From the NCBI GenBank assembly GCA_013791885.1, contig VMSZ01000068.1, forward strand, positions 18,055 to 82,054: a stretch of DNA of 64,000 nt, read 5' to 3'. This DNA is from Sulfurimonas sp. (GTDB taxonomy: Bacteria > Campylobacterota > Campylobacteria > Campylobacterales > Sulfurimonadaceae). Position 1 is the first letter of the stretch, and each line of letters opens with the position of its first letter. A model generated the notes under the pieces. The model was not told the origin of the DNA. It did no database searches and saw only the letters and a list, made by a program, of their open reading frames with translations. The translations under genes and the position numbers were made by a program. Below, piece after piece: positions 17,075 through 25,644 of this stretch.

Positions 17075-19564
17075 ATGAAAACAGTTAAAATGAGAGCTTT
17101 GATTCTCTTCTTTTTAAGTATTGTGTTAGTCTCTTTAACAGGTTGTATTTATGATCACGATGGCAATACCTCACCAATAGCAAACGCTGGGGTAGATCAA
17201 ACAATTCGCTTTGGAGAGTCAGTGACACTCAGCGGAAGTGGCAGCAGCGACCCGGATGGTACTATTGAGTTATATCAATGGTTGGGTGGTCCCATTAATG
17301 AAGAAAGCAATAACCCGACGTCTGTTGTATCAGGTTTAGCTGAGGGCAATTACACAGTCACATTAACCGTCACAGATAATGAAGGTGCGACTGATACAGA
17401 TACGGTTGTGATTTCAGTAGTTCCCAATCAGCCTCCGGTCGCTCTTGACCAAAATATAACTATGTGGGAAAATACATCACAAGCTATAACGCTAAACGCA
17501 ACTGATGATGGTGATGTAAATAATCTTATATACACTATCGTAAGTTTGCCTAGTTCAGGCGCAGTAACACTCAATGGCAATGTCGCAACATACACGCCAG
17601 ATGCAGACTACAATGGTGCAGACAGTTTTACCTTTAAAGTGAATGACGGTGTTCAAGATTCAGCAACAGCAACCGTAGCTATAACTATCAACAATCAAGT
17701 CTCAACAGCGACCTTTGTCATTACAGTAAAAACTGACAATGTCGGCAGTTCCTCCGATACACAGTTTGAAATACCGACAACAGGCGTAGGGTATAACTAC
17801 AGTGTCGATTGTGACCATGATGGAATAGACGAGGCCACTGGACAAACCAGTAACTACACTTGTAACTATGCATCTGCCGGAACTTATACTATTGACATTA
17901 AAGGTGATTTCCCGAGAATTTTTTTCAATGGTTATATGGTTGGTATAGGTGACCACGAGAAACTCCTATCAATTGATCAGTGGGGAGAGGGACAATGGAC
18001 ATCTATGGATCGTGCTTTTAGGGGATGTTCTAATATGGTTGTGAACGCTTCGGACATTCCTGACCTTTCCCTTGTAACGGAAACCCGTTACATGTTCTCT
18101 ATGATTTCAGGAATAAATCAGGATTTAAACGATTGGAATGTAAGTAATGTGACCAATATGGATTCTATGTTTCAAGGAATTTCATCTTTTAATAAACCCA
18201 TTGGGAATTGGGATGTTAGTAATGCCACAAATATGAGAGCAATATTTGCTGGAGCATCTGATTTCAATCAAAGTTTAAATTCATGGAATGTAAGCAATGT
18301 GCTCATTATGGACAATATGTTTCATGGTGCGACGAGTTTTGATCAAGACATCAGCTCTTGGAATACCGGCAGTGTGACAAGTATGATTTATATGTTTAGC
18401 GGAGCTTCTTCATTTAACCAACCTATTGGTTCCTGGAATGTTGCAAATGTCACAGATATGCAGTATATGTTTCGTGACGCCGTCTTATTTAATCAAGCCT
18501 TAAATAACTGGGATGTTTCAAAAGTCACAATAATGACAGGGATGTTTACTGGAGCTTCTGCATTTAATCAGCCGCTTAACAATTGGGTAGTTAGTAGTGC
18601 TGTTGATATGAGTCATATGTTTAGCGGTGCTGCGAGTTTTAACCAAGATATTAGTTCTTGGGATGTAAGCAGTGCAACGACTATGAGGTATATGTTTGCC
18701 AGCGCTCTTTCTTTTAACCAGAATATAGATGCTTGGGATGTCAGCAGTGTTGCTAATATGGATGGCATGTTTAACACAGCTTCTGCCTTTAGTCAAGATT
18801 TGACTTCATGGGATGTCAGCAGTGTCACAGACATGAGCAACATGTTTTACAATACTGCTTCTTTTGATAATAATATTAGTAATTGGGACGTAAGTGCCGT
18901 AACGACTATGCGAGCTATGTTTGGAGGATTTAGCTCTATTTTCAATCAAGATATTAGTTCATGGGATGTAAGCGCTGTCACGAATATGTATTATATGTTC
19001 CAAAATAATCATCTTTTCAACCAAGATATAAGTTCATGGAATGTGAGCGCTGTAACAAATATGAATAGTATGTTTTGGGGTGCTTCTGCTTTTAATCAAG
19101 CAATTGACAGTTGGGTAGTTAGCAGTGTTACGGATATGACAGCAATGTTTCTAAATGCTTCTGCTTTCAATCAAGACATAAGTGGTTGGGATGTAAGCAG
19201 TGTAACTACGATGGACAGTATGTTCTATCAGGCCAGTGCCTTCAACCAAAACTTAAGCACTTGGAATGTAAGAAATGTAACAAATATGCGATGGATGTTT
19301 TATAATACACCATTTGACCAAGACATTGGTTCTTGGGATGTGAGCCAAGTGACAAATATGGAATCAATGTTTAATGGTGCCACTCTGTCCACTCCAAATT
19401 ACGATGCATTGCTAATCGGTTGGGATGCTCAAAATCTTCAACCGAATGTTACATTTGATGGTGGAAACAGTCAATACAGTGCAGGTGCAGCAGAAGATGC
19501 TAGAGCGTATATGATAGCAACTGATGGCTGGACTATTACAGATGGTGGATTGGCAACACCGTAG
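17075..19564 (+). CDS. Surface lipoprotein: PKD, Ig-like domain and BspA-type (DUF285) repeats
   Basis: A likely outer-surface adhesion or ligand-binding lipoprotein. The track ORF starts 13 codons early. The ATG at 17075, eight bases after AAGGAG, gives a signal peptide ending in lipobox LTGC (Cys24). Domains in order: PKD-like (about residues 30-120, PIANAGVDQTIRFGESVTLSG), a cadherin/Ig-like module (about 122-205, YTPDADYNGADSFTFKVNDG), a linker with a CDHDG-type segment, then 17 repeats of about 25 residues (WDVSSVTDMSxMFxxASxFNQD). The repeats are the DUF285/BspA type known from surface proteins of Bacteroidetes, Mycoplasma and marine bacteria. The gene stands alone with its own terminator, suggesting accessory status. 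Confidence 0.88.
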   Translation: MKTVKMRALILFFLSIVLVSLTGCIYDHDGNTSPIANAGVDQTIRFGESVTLSGSGSSDPDGTIELYQWLGGPINEESNNPTSVVSGLAEGNYTVTLTVTDNEGATDTDTVVISVVPNQPPVALDQNITMWENTSQAITLNATDDGDVNNLIYTIVSLPSSGAVTLNGNVATYTPDADYNGADSFTFKVNDGVQDSATATVAITINNQVSTATFVITVKTDNVGSSSDTQFEIPTTGVGYNYSVDCDHDGIDEATGQTSNYTCNYASAGTYTIDIKGDFPRIFFNGYMVGIGDHEKLLSIDQWGEGQWTSMDRAFRGCSNMVVNASDIPDLSLVTETRYMFSMISGINQDLNDWNVSNVTNMDSMFQGISSFNKPIGNWDVSNATNMRAIFAGASDFNQSLNSWNVSNVLIMDNMFHGATSFDQDISSWNTGSVTSMIYMFSGASSFNQPIGSWNVANVTDMQYMFRDAVLFNQALNNWDVSKVTIMTGMFTGASAFNQPLNNWVVSSAVDMSHMFSGAASFNQDISSWDVSSATTMRYMFASALSFNQNIDAWDVSSVANMDGMFNTASAFSQDLTSWDVSSVTDMSNMFYNTASFDNNISNWDVSAVTTMRAMFGGFSSIFNQDISSWDVSAVTNMYYMFQNNHLFNQDISSWNVSAVTNMNSMFWGASAFNQAIDSWVVSSVTDMTAMFLNASAFNQDISGWDVSSVTTMDSMFYQASAFNQNLSTWNVRNVTNMRWMFYNTPFDQDIGSWDVSQVTNMESMFNGATLSTPNYDALLIGWDAQNLQPNVTFDGGNSQYSAGAAEDARAYMIATDGWTITDGGLATP
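18134..19384 (+). repeat. 17 degenerate tandem 75-bp coding repeats
   Basis: The repeat unit encodes W(N/D)VSxVTxMxxMFxxAxxFNQxIxx, with Trp-to-Trp spacing of 25 residues. I count 17 units. One (around FSSIFNQD) is one residue longer and one (around YNTPFDQD) one shorter. The DNA copies are diverged, so this is an old protein repeat rather than a recent satellite expansion. Confidence 0.9.
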
Positions 19565-19591
19565 ATTTACTTCTCTTCTGCAGTCGTTCAT

Positions 19592-19630
19592 AGCAAAAAC
19601 AGTGTCGCTTCATGTGATGCTGTTTTTGCT
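19592..19630 (+). terminator. Hairpin terminator after the surface lipoprotein
   Basis: AGCAAAAACAG pairs perfectly (11 bp) with CTGTTTTTGCT, starting 28 bases after the stop codon. The 3' arm contains the T-run. The element is nearly symmetrical and could act on both strands. Confidence 0.7.
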
Positions 19631-19718
19631 GATTAAAGATTTACAATCTTTTCTTCTGCTAACACAACACTAACTCTCTCTTGTTAAACTTTCTCCATCT
19701 TAAACACAAAGGATTAAC

Positions 19719-19853
19719 ATGAAAAAATTTACAGCGATATTACTGGTATTAGCAGCTTTAGCTTCGAGTGCATTTGCACATCACAATTCTCCATCAGATG
19801 AAGCAGGTGGGTATATTGCAGATGTTTCAGGTCACTTAGACTTAGTTTTCTAA
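19719..19853 (+). CDS. Small secreted peptide (44 codons)
   Basis: Not in the ORF track because of size. The ATG at 19719 has AAAGGA five bases upstream. The product is a clean Sec signal peptide (MKKFTAILLVLAALASSAFA) followed by about 24 mature residues starting HHNSPSDEAGG and ending DLDLVF-like (GHLDLVF). It has two N-terminal His, several acidic residues and no Cys. A perfect 8-bp terminator hairpin follows seven bases after the stop, so the unit looks like a compact, separately transcribed gene. I do not recognise the family. Metal binding through the HH N-terminus, or a signalling or structural peptide, are possibilities only. Confidence 0.72.
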   Translation: MKKFTAILLVLAALASSAFAHHNSPSDEAGGYIADVSGHLDLVF

Positions 19854-19859
19854 TATTTG

Positions 19860-19888
19860 AGGCGTGGTTTCCCCCCCCTTCCACGCCT
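19860..19888 (+). terminator. Hairpin terminator after the small peptide gene
   Basis: AGGCGTGG pairs perfectly with CCACGCCT (8 bp, GC-rich) across a 13-base pyrimidine loop with an eight-C run. TTTCGCTTTATCTCTTTT follows. The remaining ~190 bases to pldA show no convincing gene. Confidence 0.75.
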
Positions 19889-20082
19889 TTCGCTTTATCT
19901 CTTTTAAAATCTCACACATACAACACAATCTCTCAATCGTAAGACTTAGCCCAAATAATCACAAAACACCAAATTAAAGAATGTAGCAAAGTGAACCAGC
20001 TTTGTTTATTAATAAAAAAGCAGTGGAGTTGATTATGTGTAAAAAGATACTAGAGCTCTACAAAGAGAGCAATAGGAGTTGC

Positions 20083-20979
20083 TTATCGGGAGAAACTAAA
20101 GCCTAAAGAAAACTTTGTGATGTAGTTGTCATAATCTATCAAACTTTCGCCATAACCTGAAAAGATTTTCCCATACAGATAAGCGTCATTTGCCAAAGGA
20201 TAGGAATAGGTTAATTCCGTCGCCCCTTTGCCGGTGGAAACACTGCCTCTTTGCATAAGCGTGTACATATGTTTGCCTCTAAAGTAGCTAAATTTCACTT
20301 CCATAGAGCCTGAATAGTCCGTATAGTCAGGGTTGTCATCCGTTTCAGAATTTTCTGGTATGCGGGCCCATAAACGCAGCTCTGTTATAAGCGTATCATA
20401 CTGAAAAGTGCCCTCAGTGTAGACATAGTTTAAACTTCTTGAACGATTCCCGGGATTTGTATAACCCTCAGGATAGACAACATCTGAAGTGTCTCCCTGA
20501 CCATTAGAATTATGAGCTAAACCAAATTTCAGCGCTCTCATATGAAAAATACTCTTGGTGTCTAAAACAGGAAAAACAACAAAAGCTTCAGGAGAGTAGT
20601 TTGTCTCTCTAAACGGGGAAGAATCCACATAAATCTGCCAAAAAGCTTTATGTGAGTAAGCCAAATAGTAACTCTCGCCAAGACCAAAAAAGTCCTTCGC
20701 GATTTTAAGTTTTAGACTTACCTGCAACTCCGCTTCTATATTTTTGTAAAGATTCGTGTCATACGATTTGTAAGGCTTTTCTCTATACTCAATAGGCAAA
20801 ATATAGTTTGGCTTATGAGGCTGAAGACCAAAAACACCGTCAAGCCATCTGTTCATAGAATTTTTTGCTTCATCGTCTTGTTTTTTAAAACTTTCCAACT
20901 CTAAATTTTTATCATTTTTAGACTCTATCGCAAAAGAGCTGACCGCCAACATCAATACAATTAAAAAAATCTTTACCAT
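20083..20979 (-). CDS. pldA: Outer-membrane phospholipase A
   Basis: OMPLA-type lipase hydrolysing acyl ester bonds of phospholipids in the outer membrane. The signal peptide is MVKIFLIVLMLAVSSFA. The catalytic His-Ser region reads LAHNSNGQGD, matching the HxSNG signature, and the downstream GNRSRSLNYVY fits the active-site and calcium region. The C-terminus ends in alternating beta-strand residues (FSLGFSFSR) with a terminal aromatic/Arg pattern. The length of 298 fits. It is the last gene of the leftward mltA-recR-pldA run, starting directly after the recR stop. Confidence 0.9.
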   Translation of the reverse strand: MVKIFLIVLMLAVSSFAIESKNDKNLELESFKKQDDEAKNSMNRWLDGVFGLQPHKPNYILPIEYREKPYKSYDTNLYKNIEAELQVSLKLKIAKDFFGLGESYYLAYSHKAFWQIYVDSSPFRETNYSPEAFVVFPVLDTKSIFHMRALKFGLAHNSNGQGDTSDVVYPEGYTNPGNRSRSLNYVYTEGTFQYDTLITELRLWARIPENSETDDNPDYTDYSGSMEVKFSYFRGKHMYTLMQRGSVSTGKGATELTYSYPLANDAYLYGKIFSGYGESLIDYDNYITKFSLGFSFSR

Positions 20980-21549
20980 TTATACCCTCACCCTGTCTTC
21001 AAGTGCTCTTGTAAGTGAAAGCAAATCTATATTTTCCAGACTTACACCCGTCGGCACGCCTTGAGCTATTTTTGTAAAATTCAAATCGTACGACTGAAGT
21101 TTATCTTCAATATACAAAATAACCGCGTCGTTTGAAATGGAAGGGGTAATAGCAAATACTATCTCCTTCACACCTGTTTTAACCAACTCTTCAAGATGCG
21201 TAATACTTAACTCTTCCAAAGAATCAAGAACAAAATATCTTCCGTCAAAAAGTCCGTTTTCTTCTAAAAGAAGAATATCTTTTGCATTCTCTACAATGCA
21301 CAAAAGCCTCTCATCCCGCCCTTCATCGCAGCAGATATAACAAAGTTCATCTTCACTCATTCCACCGCACGCAGCACACTTTTTAAGACTGCCAAGTGCA
21401 TCTTCTATAGCGTGAGATATTTTCATACCGCTGAAACTGTCTTTCATTATCATATGATATGCAAGCCGTGTGGCAGATTTTTTTCCGACTGTCGGCAAAA
21501 GCTGAAGAGCTTCTACTAAGCGGTTGAACTTTTCTAAGGAGTGATTCAC
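20980..21549 (-). CDS. recR: Recombination mediator RecR
   Basis: Works with RecO and RecF to load RecA in recombinational repair. A helix-hairpin-helix segment (LQLLPTVGKKSATRLAYHMI) is followed by the Cys4 zinc finger (CAACGG...CYIC) and a Toprim domain (LCIVENAKDILLLEENG). The track ORF extends 13 codons upstream into mltA. I prefer the GTG at 21549, which overlaps the mltA stop in the classic GTGA arrangement and gives 189 residues, near the usual ~195. Confidence 0.93.
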   Translation of the reverse strand: MNHSLEKFNRLVEALQLLPTVGKKSATRLAYHMIMKDSFSGMKISHAIEDALGSLKKCAACGGMSEDELCYICCDEGRDERLLCIVENAKDILLLEENGLFDGRYFVLDSLEELSITHLEELVKTGVKEIVFAITPSISNDAVILYIEDKLQSYDLNFTKIAQGVPTGVSLENIDLLSLTRALEDRVRV

Positions 21550-22808
21550 GATCCGTCTTCTTTCGCATGTTTTGGAAGTAAAATCCAAAGTTTTAAATCT
21601 TCTGACTTGAGTTTTCCTGCTGTCTGCATAGCATCTTCACCATGCCCCATAAAAAGGTCAGCACGTACAGCCCCGTTTATTGCACCGCCTGTATCTTGTG
21701 CCAAAACAACGTTACAAAATTTATTCTCATCCACATCAGCGCTCAAATAAAGCAAACTTCCCAGCGGAATAAATTTTCTGTCAATGGCGATGGATCTTTT
21801 TGGAGTAAGTTCAATACCAAGAGAACCCGAAGCCGGTTTATCTTTTTGTTTGAAATAAACAAGAGAGTCATTGTAATTTAAAACTTCATCTATTCTTGCT
21901 GGATTTTTCTCCAGCCAGGCACGAATGCTTTGAAGTGAAACATCTTCAAGTTTAAGCTCTTTTTTCTTAACAAGATATCGTCCTATAGCTTTATAAGGAT
22001 GTCCGTTTTGGTTATCGTAGCCTATGTAAATATTTTCTCCATTGTCAAGAAGAACACGCCCTGAACCCTGGATTTCTAAAAAGAAGAGATCAATTTTAGA
22101 GTCCACATAACAGATAATATTCTCTGGAGTATTGTCTTGTTTTTCAGAATCTTTTCTTGCATAATAAGGAACTAATTTATTGCCTACTATTTTTCCGCGT
22201 AATCTGTATTTTTTAAGTTCAGGATAAACAGAACCCAAATCAACGATAATCAAATCGTCCGGAGTTTTGTGTACAGGATATTTATAGACCTCTGTTTTTG
22301 TCAAGGAACCTCTGAGTTGAGGCTCATAGTAGCCCGTTAAAAGCCCTGTTTTACATCCGTCACTTGCATTTATCTGGTAGGGCGTAAACTCTTTTTCCAA
22401 AAAAGCTTTTGCATCTTTGGTCTCTTGCGCTCTGTGGCACAAATCACTGTAAAGTGTTTGCGTTTTTTTCGTTTTACAACTGTTTACAAACGCAGCGAGC
22501 GCTTCTTGAAAGTTTTCTTTTTCCCACTCCGGCAAATAACAAAACTTTGTTCCTACAAGCGTAGTTTTTGGCATGTGTTCTGATATTTTCAGAGGTATTC
22601 TAGGAAGGGGCATCAGAAGTTCAGGCGGTTTTTTCTCAACATTTTCAAGCACAAGGGGAGGAAGTTCTTGCATACTCTCGGATGTATCGTTACTTTCTAC
22701 TACCATAATCTCAGAAGCTTGAGGTGCTTCTTCCAAAGGTATAACCGGGGTTGTTGTACAACCGACAAAAAACAGAGAAATGAGAGTAATTAAGTGTATA
22801 TTTTTCAT
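21546..22808 (-). CDS. mltA: Membrane-bound lytic transglycosylase A (lipoprotein)
   Basis: Cleaves the glycan backbone of peptidoglycan, forming 1,6-anhydro-muramyl products. The lipoprotein signal is MKNIHLITLISLFFVGC (Cys17). A Pro/Glu-rich linker precedes the MltA domain (GLLTGYYEPQLRGS) and the C-terminal 3D domain with the catalytic Asp region (VVLAQDTGGAINGAVRADLF) and GHGEDAM. Length 420 is normal. The nearest TATAAT on this strand (22821-22816) is only 8 bases from the ATG and no SD is visible, so the message may be nearly leaderless. Confidence 0.93.
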   Translation of the reverse strand: MKNIHLITLISLFFVGCTTTPVIPLEEAPQASEIMVVESNDTSESMQELPPLVLENVEKKPPELLMPLPRIPLKISEHMPKTTLVGTKFCYLPEWEKENFQEALAAFVNSCKTKKTQTLYSDLCHRAQETKDAKAFLEKEFTPYQINASDGCKTGLLTGYYEPQLRGSLTKTEVYKYPVHKTPDDLIIVDLGSVYPELKKYRLRGKIVGNKLVPYYARKDSEKQDNTPENIICYVDSKIDLFFLEIQGSGRVLLDNGENIYIGYDNQNGHPYKAIGRYLVKKKELKLEDVSLQSIRAWLEKNPARIDEVLNYNDSLVYFKQKDKPASGSLGIELTPKRSIAIDRKFIPLGSLLYLSADVDENKFCNVVLAQDTGGAINGAVRADLFMGHGEDAMQTAGKLKSEDLKLWILLPKHAKEDGS

Positions 22809-22845
22809 GAACTATATTATACTTAAAATTAAACCGTAAAAACGG

Positions 22846-22851
22846 TATAAT
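22846..22851 (+). promoter_or_regulatory. Putative -10 box for dnaJ
   Basis: A TATAAT lies 32 bases before the dnaJ ATG in the 74-base divergent gap with mltA. A short ACCGT-AAAA-ACGGT inverted repeat overlaps its first base. No CIRCE-type or HAIR-type heat-shock operator was found. Confidence 0.45.
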
Positions 22852-22882
22852 TGCGAAAAATTTTATAAATATGTAGGAAAGT

Positions 22883-24010
22883 ATGGAAAATTTAAGCTAT
22901 TACGAAATACTCGAAATCTCGCAAAATGCGGATAAAACAACTATAAAAAAAGCTTACAGAGCTATGGCAAAGAAGTACCATCCGGATAAAAATCAAGGCG
23001 ATGCAGAGGCAGAACATAAGTTCAAACTCTGTAACGAAGCGTATCAGTGTCTGAGCGATGATGAACAAAGAAGTATTTATGACCGTTACGGCAAAGAAGG
23101 TCTTCAGGGTATGGGCGGCAGAGGCCGTTCTTCAGGTGGATTCGATGATTTAGGCTCTATGTTTGAAGAGATGTTTAACGGCTTTGGCGGTGGCGGTTCT
23201 CGCCGTAGAAAAAATCCTGCAGATGTTGAAAAATATCCTCTTGATATGAACGTAGATATGCACATCAGCTTCCATGAAGCCATTTTTGGATGTGAAAAAG
23301 AGATAGAATTCTCTTACAAAAATTCGTGTAAAGATTGTAGCGGAACAGGTGCAAAAGATGGAAAACTCTCTACTTGTTCTCAGTGTAAAGGCCAAGGTCA
23401 GGTTTATATGAAACAAGGTTTCATGACCTTCTCTCAGACTTGTCCTGTTTGTCATGGAGCCGGTTCAGCTCCGGCAGAAAAATGTAAATCTTGTAACGGT
23501 AACGGATATGAAGAAGTCAGAGAAAAAGTTACTATAAAAATTCCAAAAGGGATTGATACAAACAATCGTCTCAGAGTTTCCGGCAAAGGAAATATTGGCA
23601 AACGCGGCTCTCGCGGTGATTTGTATGTAACTTTCAGTGTCAGACCTGACAAGCATTTTATTCGTGACGGAAATGATGTTTATATTGAGATTCCTGTGTT
23701 TTTTACCCAGGCAGTAAGCGGAGAGAGTCTTAAAATCCCTTCCCTGACAGGTGAGCTTGAACTCAAACTCGCGGTTGGAACAAAAGACAAACAGCGTTTT
23801 ACTTTTAGAAATGAGGGAATTGACGATGTTCACGGACACGGAAAAGGTGATTTAATTGCACAGGTAAATATTACCTACCCGAAAAAGCTCAATGACAAAC
23901 AAAAAGAGCTGCTTGTAAAACTCCAGGAATCTTTTGGCATAGAGGAATCAAAACCGCATGAGAGCGTTCTTGATTCGGCCATAGACAAAATGAAGGGCTG
24001 GTTCAAGTAA
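22883..24010 (+). CDS. dnaJ: Chaperone DnaJ (Hsp40)
   Basis: A co-chaperone that stimulates the DnaK ATPase and delivers clients. The J domain covers residues 1-70 with the HPD tripeptide (KKYHPDKNQGD). A Gly/Phe-rich linker follows (GGRGRSSGGFDDLGSMF). The four zinc-finger repeats are all intact (CKDCSGTG, CSQCKGQG, CPVCHGAG, CKSCNGNG). The C-terminal substrate-binding domains end at residue 375. The SD is GTAGGAAAGT before the ATG. dnaK and grpE are not in this window. Confidence 0.97.
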   Translation: MENLSYYEILEISQNADKTTIKKAYRAMAKKYHPDKNQGDAEAEHKFKLCNEAYQCLSDDEQRSIYDRYGKEGLQGMGGRGRSSGGFDDLGSMFEEMFNGFGGGGSRRRKNPADVEKYPLDMNVDMHISFHEAIFGCEKEIEFSYKNSCKDCSGTGAKDGKLSTCSQCKGQGQVYMKQGFMTFSQTCPVCHGAGSAPAEKCKSCNGNGYEEVREKVTIKIPKGIDTNNRLRVSGKGNIGKRGSRGDLYVTFSVRPDKHFIRDGNDVYIEIPVFFTQAVSGESLKIPSLTGELELKLAVGTKDKQRFTFRNEGIDDVHGHGKGDLIAQVNITYPKKLNDKQKELLVKLQESFGIEESKPHESVLDSAIDKMKGWFK

Positions 24011-24020
24011 CCGGCTTTAC

Positions 24021-24197
24021 ATGTTTAAACTCTCTTTTTTACTCCTCATTCTCACTATTCCATTTTTAAATTCAGATATCACTTATGGCTTGCCTTTTTG
24101 GGTATATGCTTCTCTTGGAGCAACTATACTCTACGCTGGCATTTTGATTTTCATTATAGAAAAAAAGTGGAAAAAGTTAAGAGACAAAAATGAGTGA
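24021..24197 (+). CDS. Small two-helix membrane partner of the sodium/solute symporter
   Basis: 58 codons, below the ORF-track cutoff. The product has two hydrophobic segments (MFKLSFLLLILTIPFL and PFWVYASLGATILYAGILIFII) and a basic tail (EKKWKKLRDK). Its stop overlaps the symporter start by eight bases (ATGAGTGA), and it begins ten bases after dnaJ. Small two-TM proteins encoded just before SSS-family symporters (YhdT/PanF and DUF3311-type pairs) are known accessory subunits. I assign it by size, topology and coupling, not by a clear family signature. Confidence 0.72.
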   Translation: MFKLSFLLLILTIPFLNSDITYGLPFWVYASLGATILYAGILIFIIEKKWKKLRDKNE

Positions 24198-25644
24198 GAC
24201 GGCACTTCTCTCAGAGGGTGGCATCTGGTTTTTAGTCCTCTATCTAGCCTCACTCATTCTCATTGGATTTGCAGGAAAATTTGCTTCTAAAGAAGAGAGT
24301 ATGAAAGACTTCTACCTTGGCGGTCAAGGTTTTGGGGTCGGTGTTTTATTTTTAACCATGTATGCCACGCAGTATAGCGGTAACTCCCTCATCGGTTTTG
24401 CCGGAAGTGCCTACAGAAACGGCTGGTTCTTTCTTGTAGGCGTCACCTTCATGATCGCCATCGTCGCCGGCTATCTCATTTATGCTCCAAAACTCTACCC
24501 TCTGAGTAAAAAGCATGGTTTTATTACAGTTGGAGATTATATAAATTTTCGCTACAACTCACAAACACTCACTTATATCATTGTAGCCATCTCCATTTTT
24601 GCACTCTCAAACTACATGCTTACAAATCTCAAAGCCATAGGTTATATTATGGAGTATGTCACCGGCGGAGGCATTGGATTCACCGAAGGTATTATCTTTA
24701 TGGCCATTGTCATGGTAGTATATGAAACACTCGGAGGCATGCGAAGCGTTGCCTGGACAGATGCAATTCAGGGAGTTTTGCTTTTTGTAGGTGTCATTAT
24801 CATCTTTAGCGTTGTCATGATACATTATGGCTCGCTTGAGGCAAACAGCACACTATTTCTACAAAACAATCCTGAACTTTTTAAAGCAGTCACACTCTCA
24901 GACCAGATTACATGGCTGAGTGTTTTAATCCTCATATTCTTCGGTATCTCAGTTTATCCCCAAGCCATACAAAGAATCTATTCGGCAAAAAATGAAAGTT
25001 CTTTGAGACACTCGCTAAGTTTAATGGTTATTATGCCGCTTTTAACTACCCTGCCTCTTATTATTATTGCCATCATCGGTTCAGCTCATTTTCCAAATTT
25101 AGATAAAGCTGGCAGTGAACAGATAATCCTTTTAATGCTCAACAAACTTACGAACATTGAAGGTATGAGCATCGTTATTACACTTTTTGTAGCAGCGGCA
25201 ATTGCAGCTATCATGTCTACCGTTGACAGTGCTATGCTCGCCATTGCCTCACTTTTCACTCAAGATATTTACCATAAACGAAATCCTAATGCAAGTCAAA
25301 AAAGGCTCACTTATGTCGGAAAGCTTTTTTCATGGTTCATTATGACGCTTATGGTAATTTTGGCTATCAATCTTCCGTCAACCATTTGGTGGCTTATACA
25401 GATAAAACTTGAAATTTTAGTCCAGATTGCTCCGGCTATCATGCTTGGAATTCATCTCAAGTCCCTAAAATCCAAAAGCATACTCTATGGAGTCCTATGT
25501 GGTTCTGCTGTAACTTTACTCTTTTTACTCACACCTCTTCCATCTAAGCCTTTTGGATTTCATGCTGGTGTTATTGGGCTTCTTTTTAACTTTTTAGCTA
25601 TATACTTACACCATAAATTTCACAAAAGAGCAGAGCATGAATAG
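24190..25644 (+). CDS. SSS-family sodium:solute symporter
   Basis: A Na+-coupled transporter of the LeuT-fold SSS family (PutP/PanF-like), 484 residues with about 13 membrane segments. Recognisable family regions are KDFYLGGQGFGVGVLFLTM, TMYATQYSGNSLIGFAG, the VVYETLGGMRSVAWTDAIQG signature and AAIMSTVDSAMLAIASLF, which includes residues near the Na+ site. The substrate cannot be predicted; proline, pantothenate and short carboxylates are all carried within the family. It is coupled upstream to the small membrane partner and overlaps the downstream aldolase-like gene by eight bases. Confidence 0.85.
   Translation: MSETALLSEGGIWFLVLYLASLILIGFAGKFASKEESMKDFYLGGQGFGVGVLFLTMYATQYSGNSLIGFAGSAYRNGWFFLVGVTFMIAIVAGYLIYAPKLYPLSKKHGFITVGDYINFRYNSQTLTYIIVAISIFALSNYMLTNLKAIGYIMEYVTGGGIGFTEGIIFMAIVMVVYETLGGMRSVAWTDAIQGVLLFVGVIIIFSVVMIHYGSLEANSTLFLQNNPELFKAVTLSDQITWLSVLILIFFGISVYPQAIQRIYSAKNESSLRHSLSLMVIMPLLTTLPLIIIAIIGSAHFPNLDKAGSEQIILLMLNKLTNIEGMSIVITLFVAAAIAAIMSTVDSAMLAIASLFTQDIYHKRNPNASQKRLTYVGKLFSWFIMTLMVILAINLPSTIWWLIQIKLEILVQIAPAIMLGIHLKSLKSKSILYGVLCGSAVTLLFLLTPLPSKPFGFHAGVIGLLFNFLAIYLHHKFHKRAEHE

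Noticed and set aside
18134-19384. Regular 75-base periodicity considered as a CRISPR-like or satellite array.
   Set aside because: It is in frame within one ORF, the units are diverged and there are no spacers. It is a protein repeat.
20000-20030. CAAAG/CTTTG pairing downstream of pldA as a terminator.
   Set aside because: The stem is only five A/T-rich base pairs and lies over 50 bases past the stop.
20035-20106. 23-codon ORF (MCKKILELYKESNRSCLSGE...) with GTGGAG upstream, antisense to the pldA 3' end.
   Set aside because: It is very short, overlaps pldA and has no signal or domain. A chance ORF is more likely.
22833-22846. ACCGT-AAAA-ACGGT as a heat-shock operator of dnaJ.
   Set aside because: The arms are only five bases and match neither CIRCE nor HAIR sequences.
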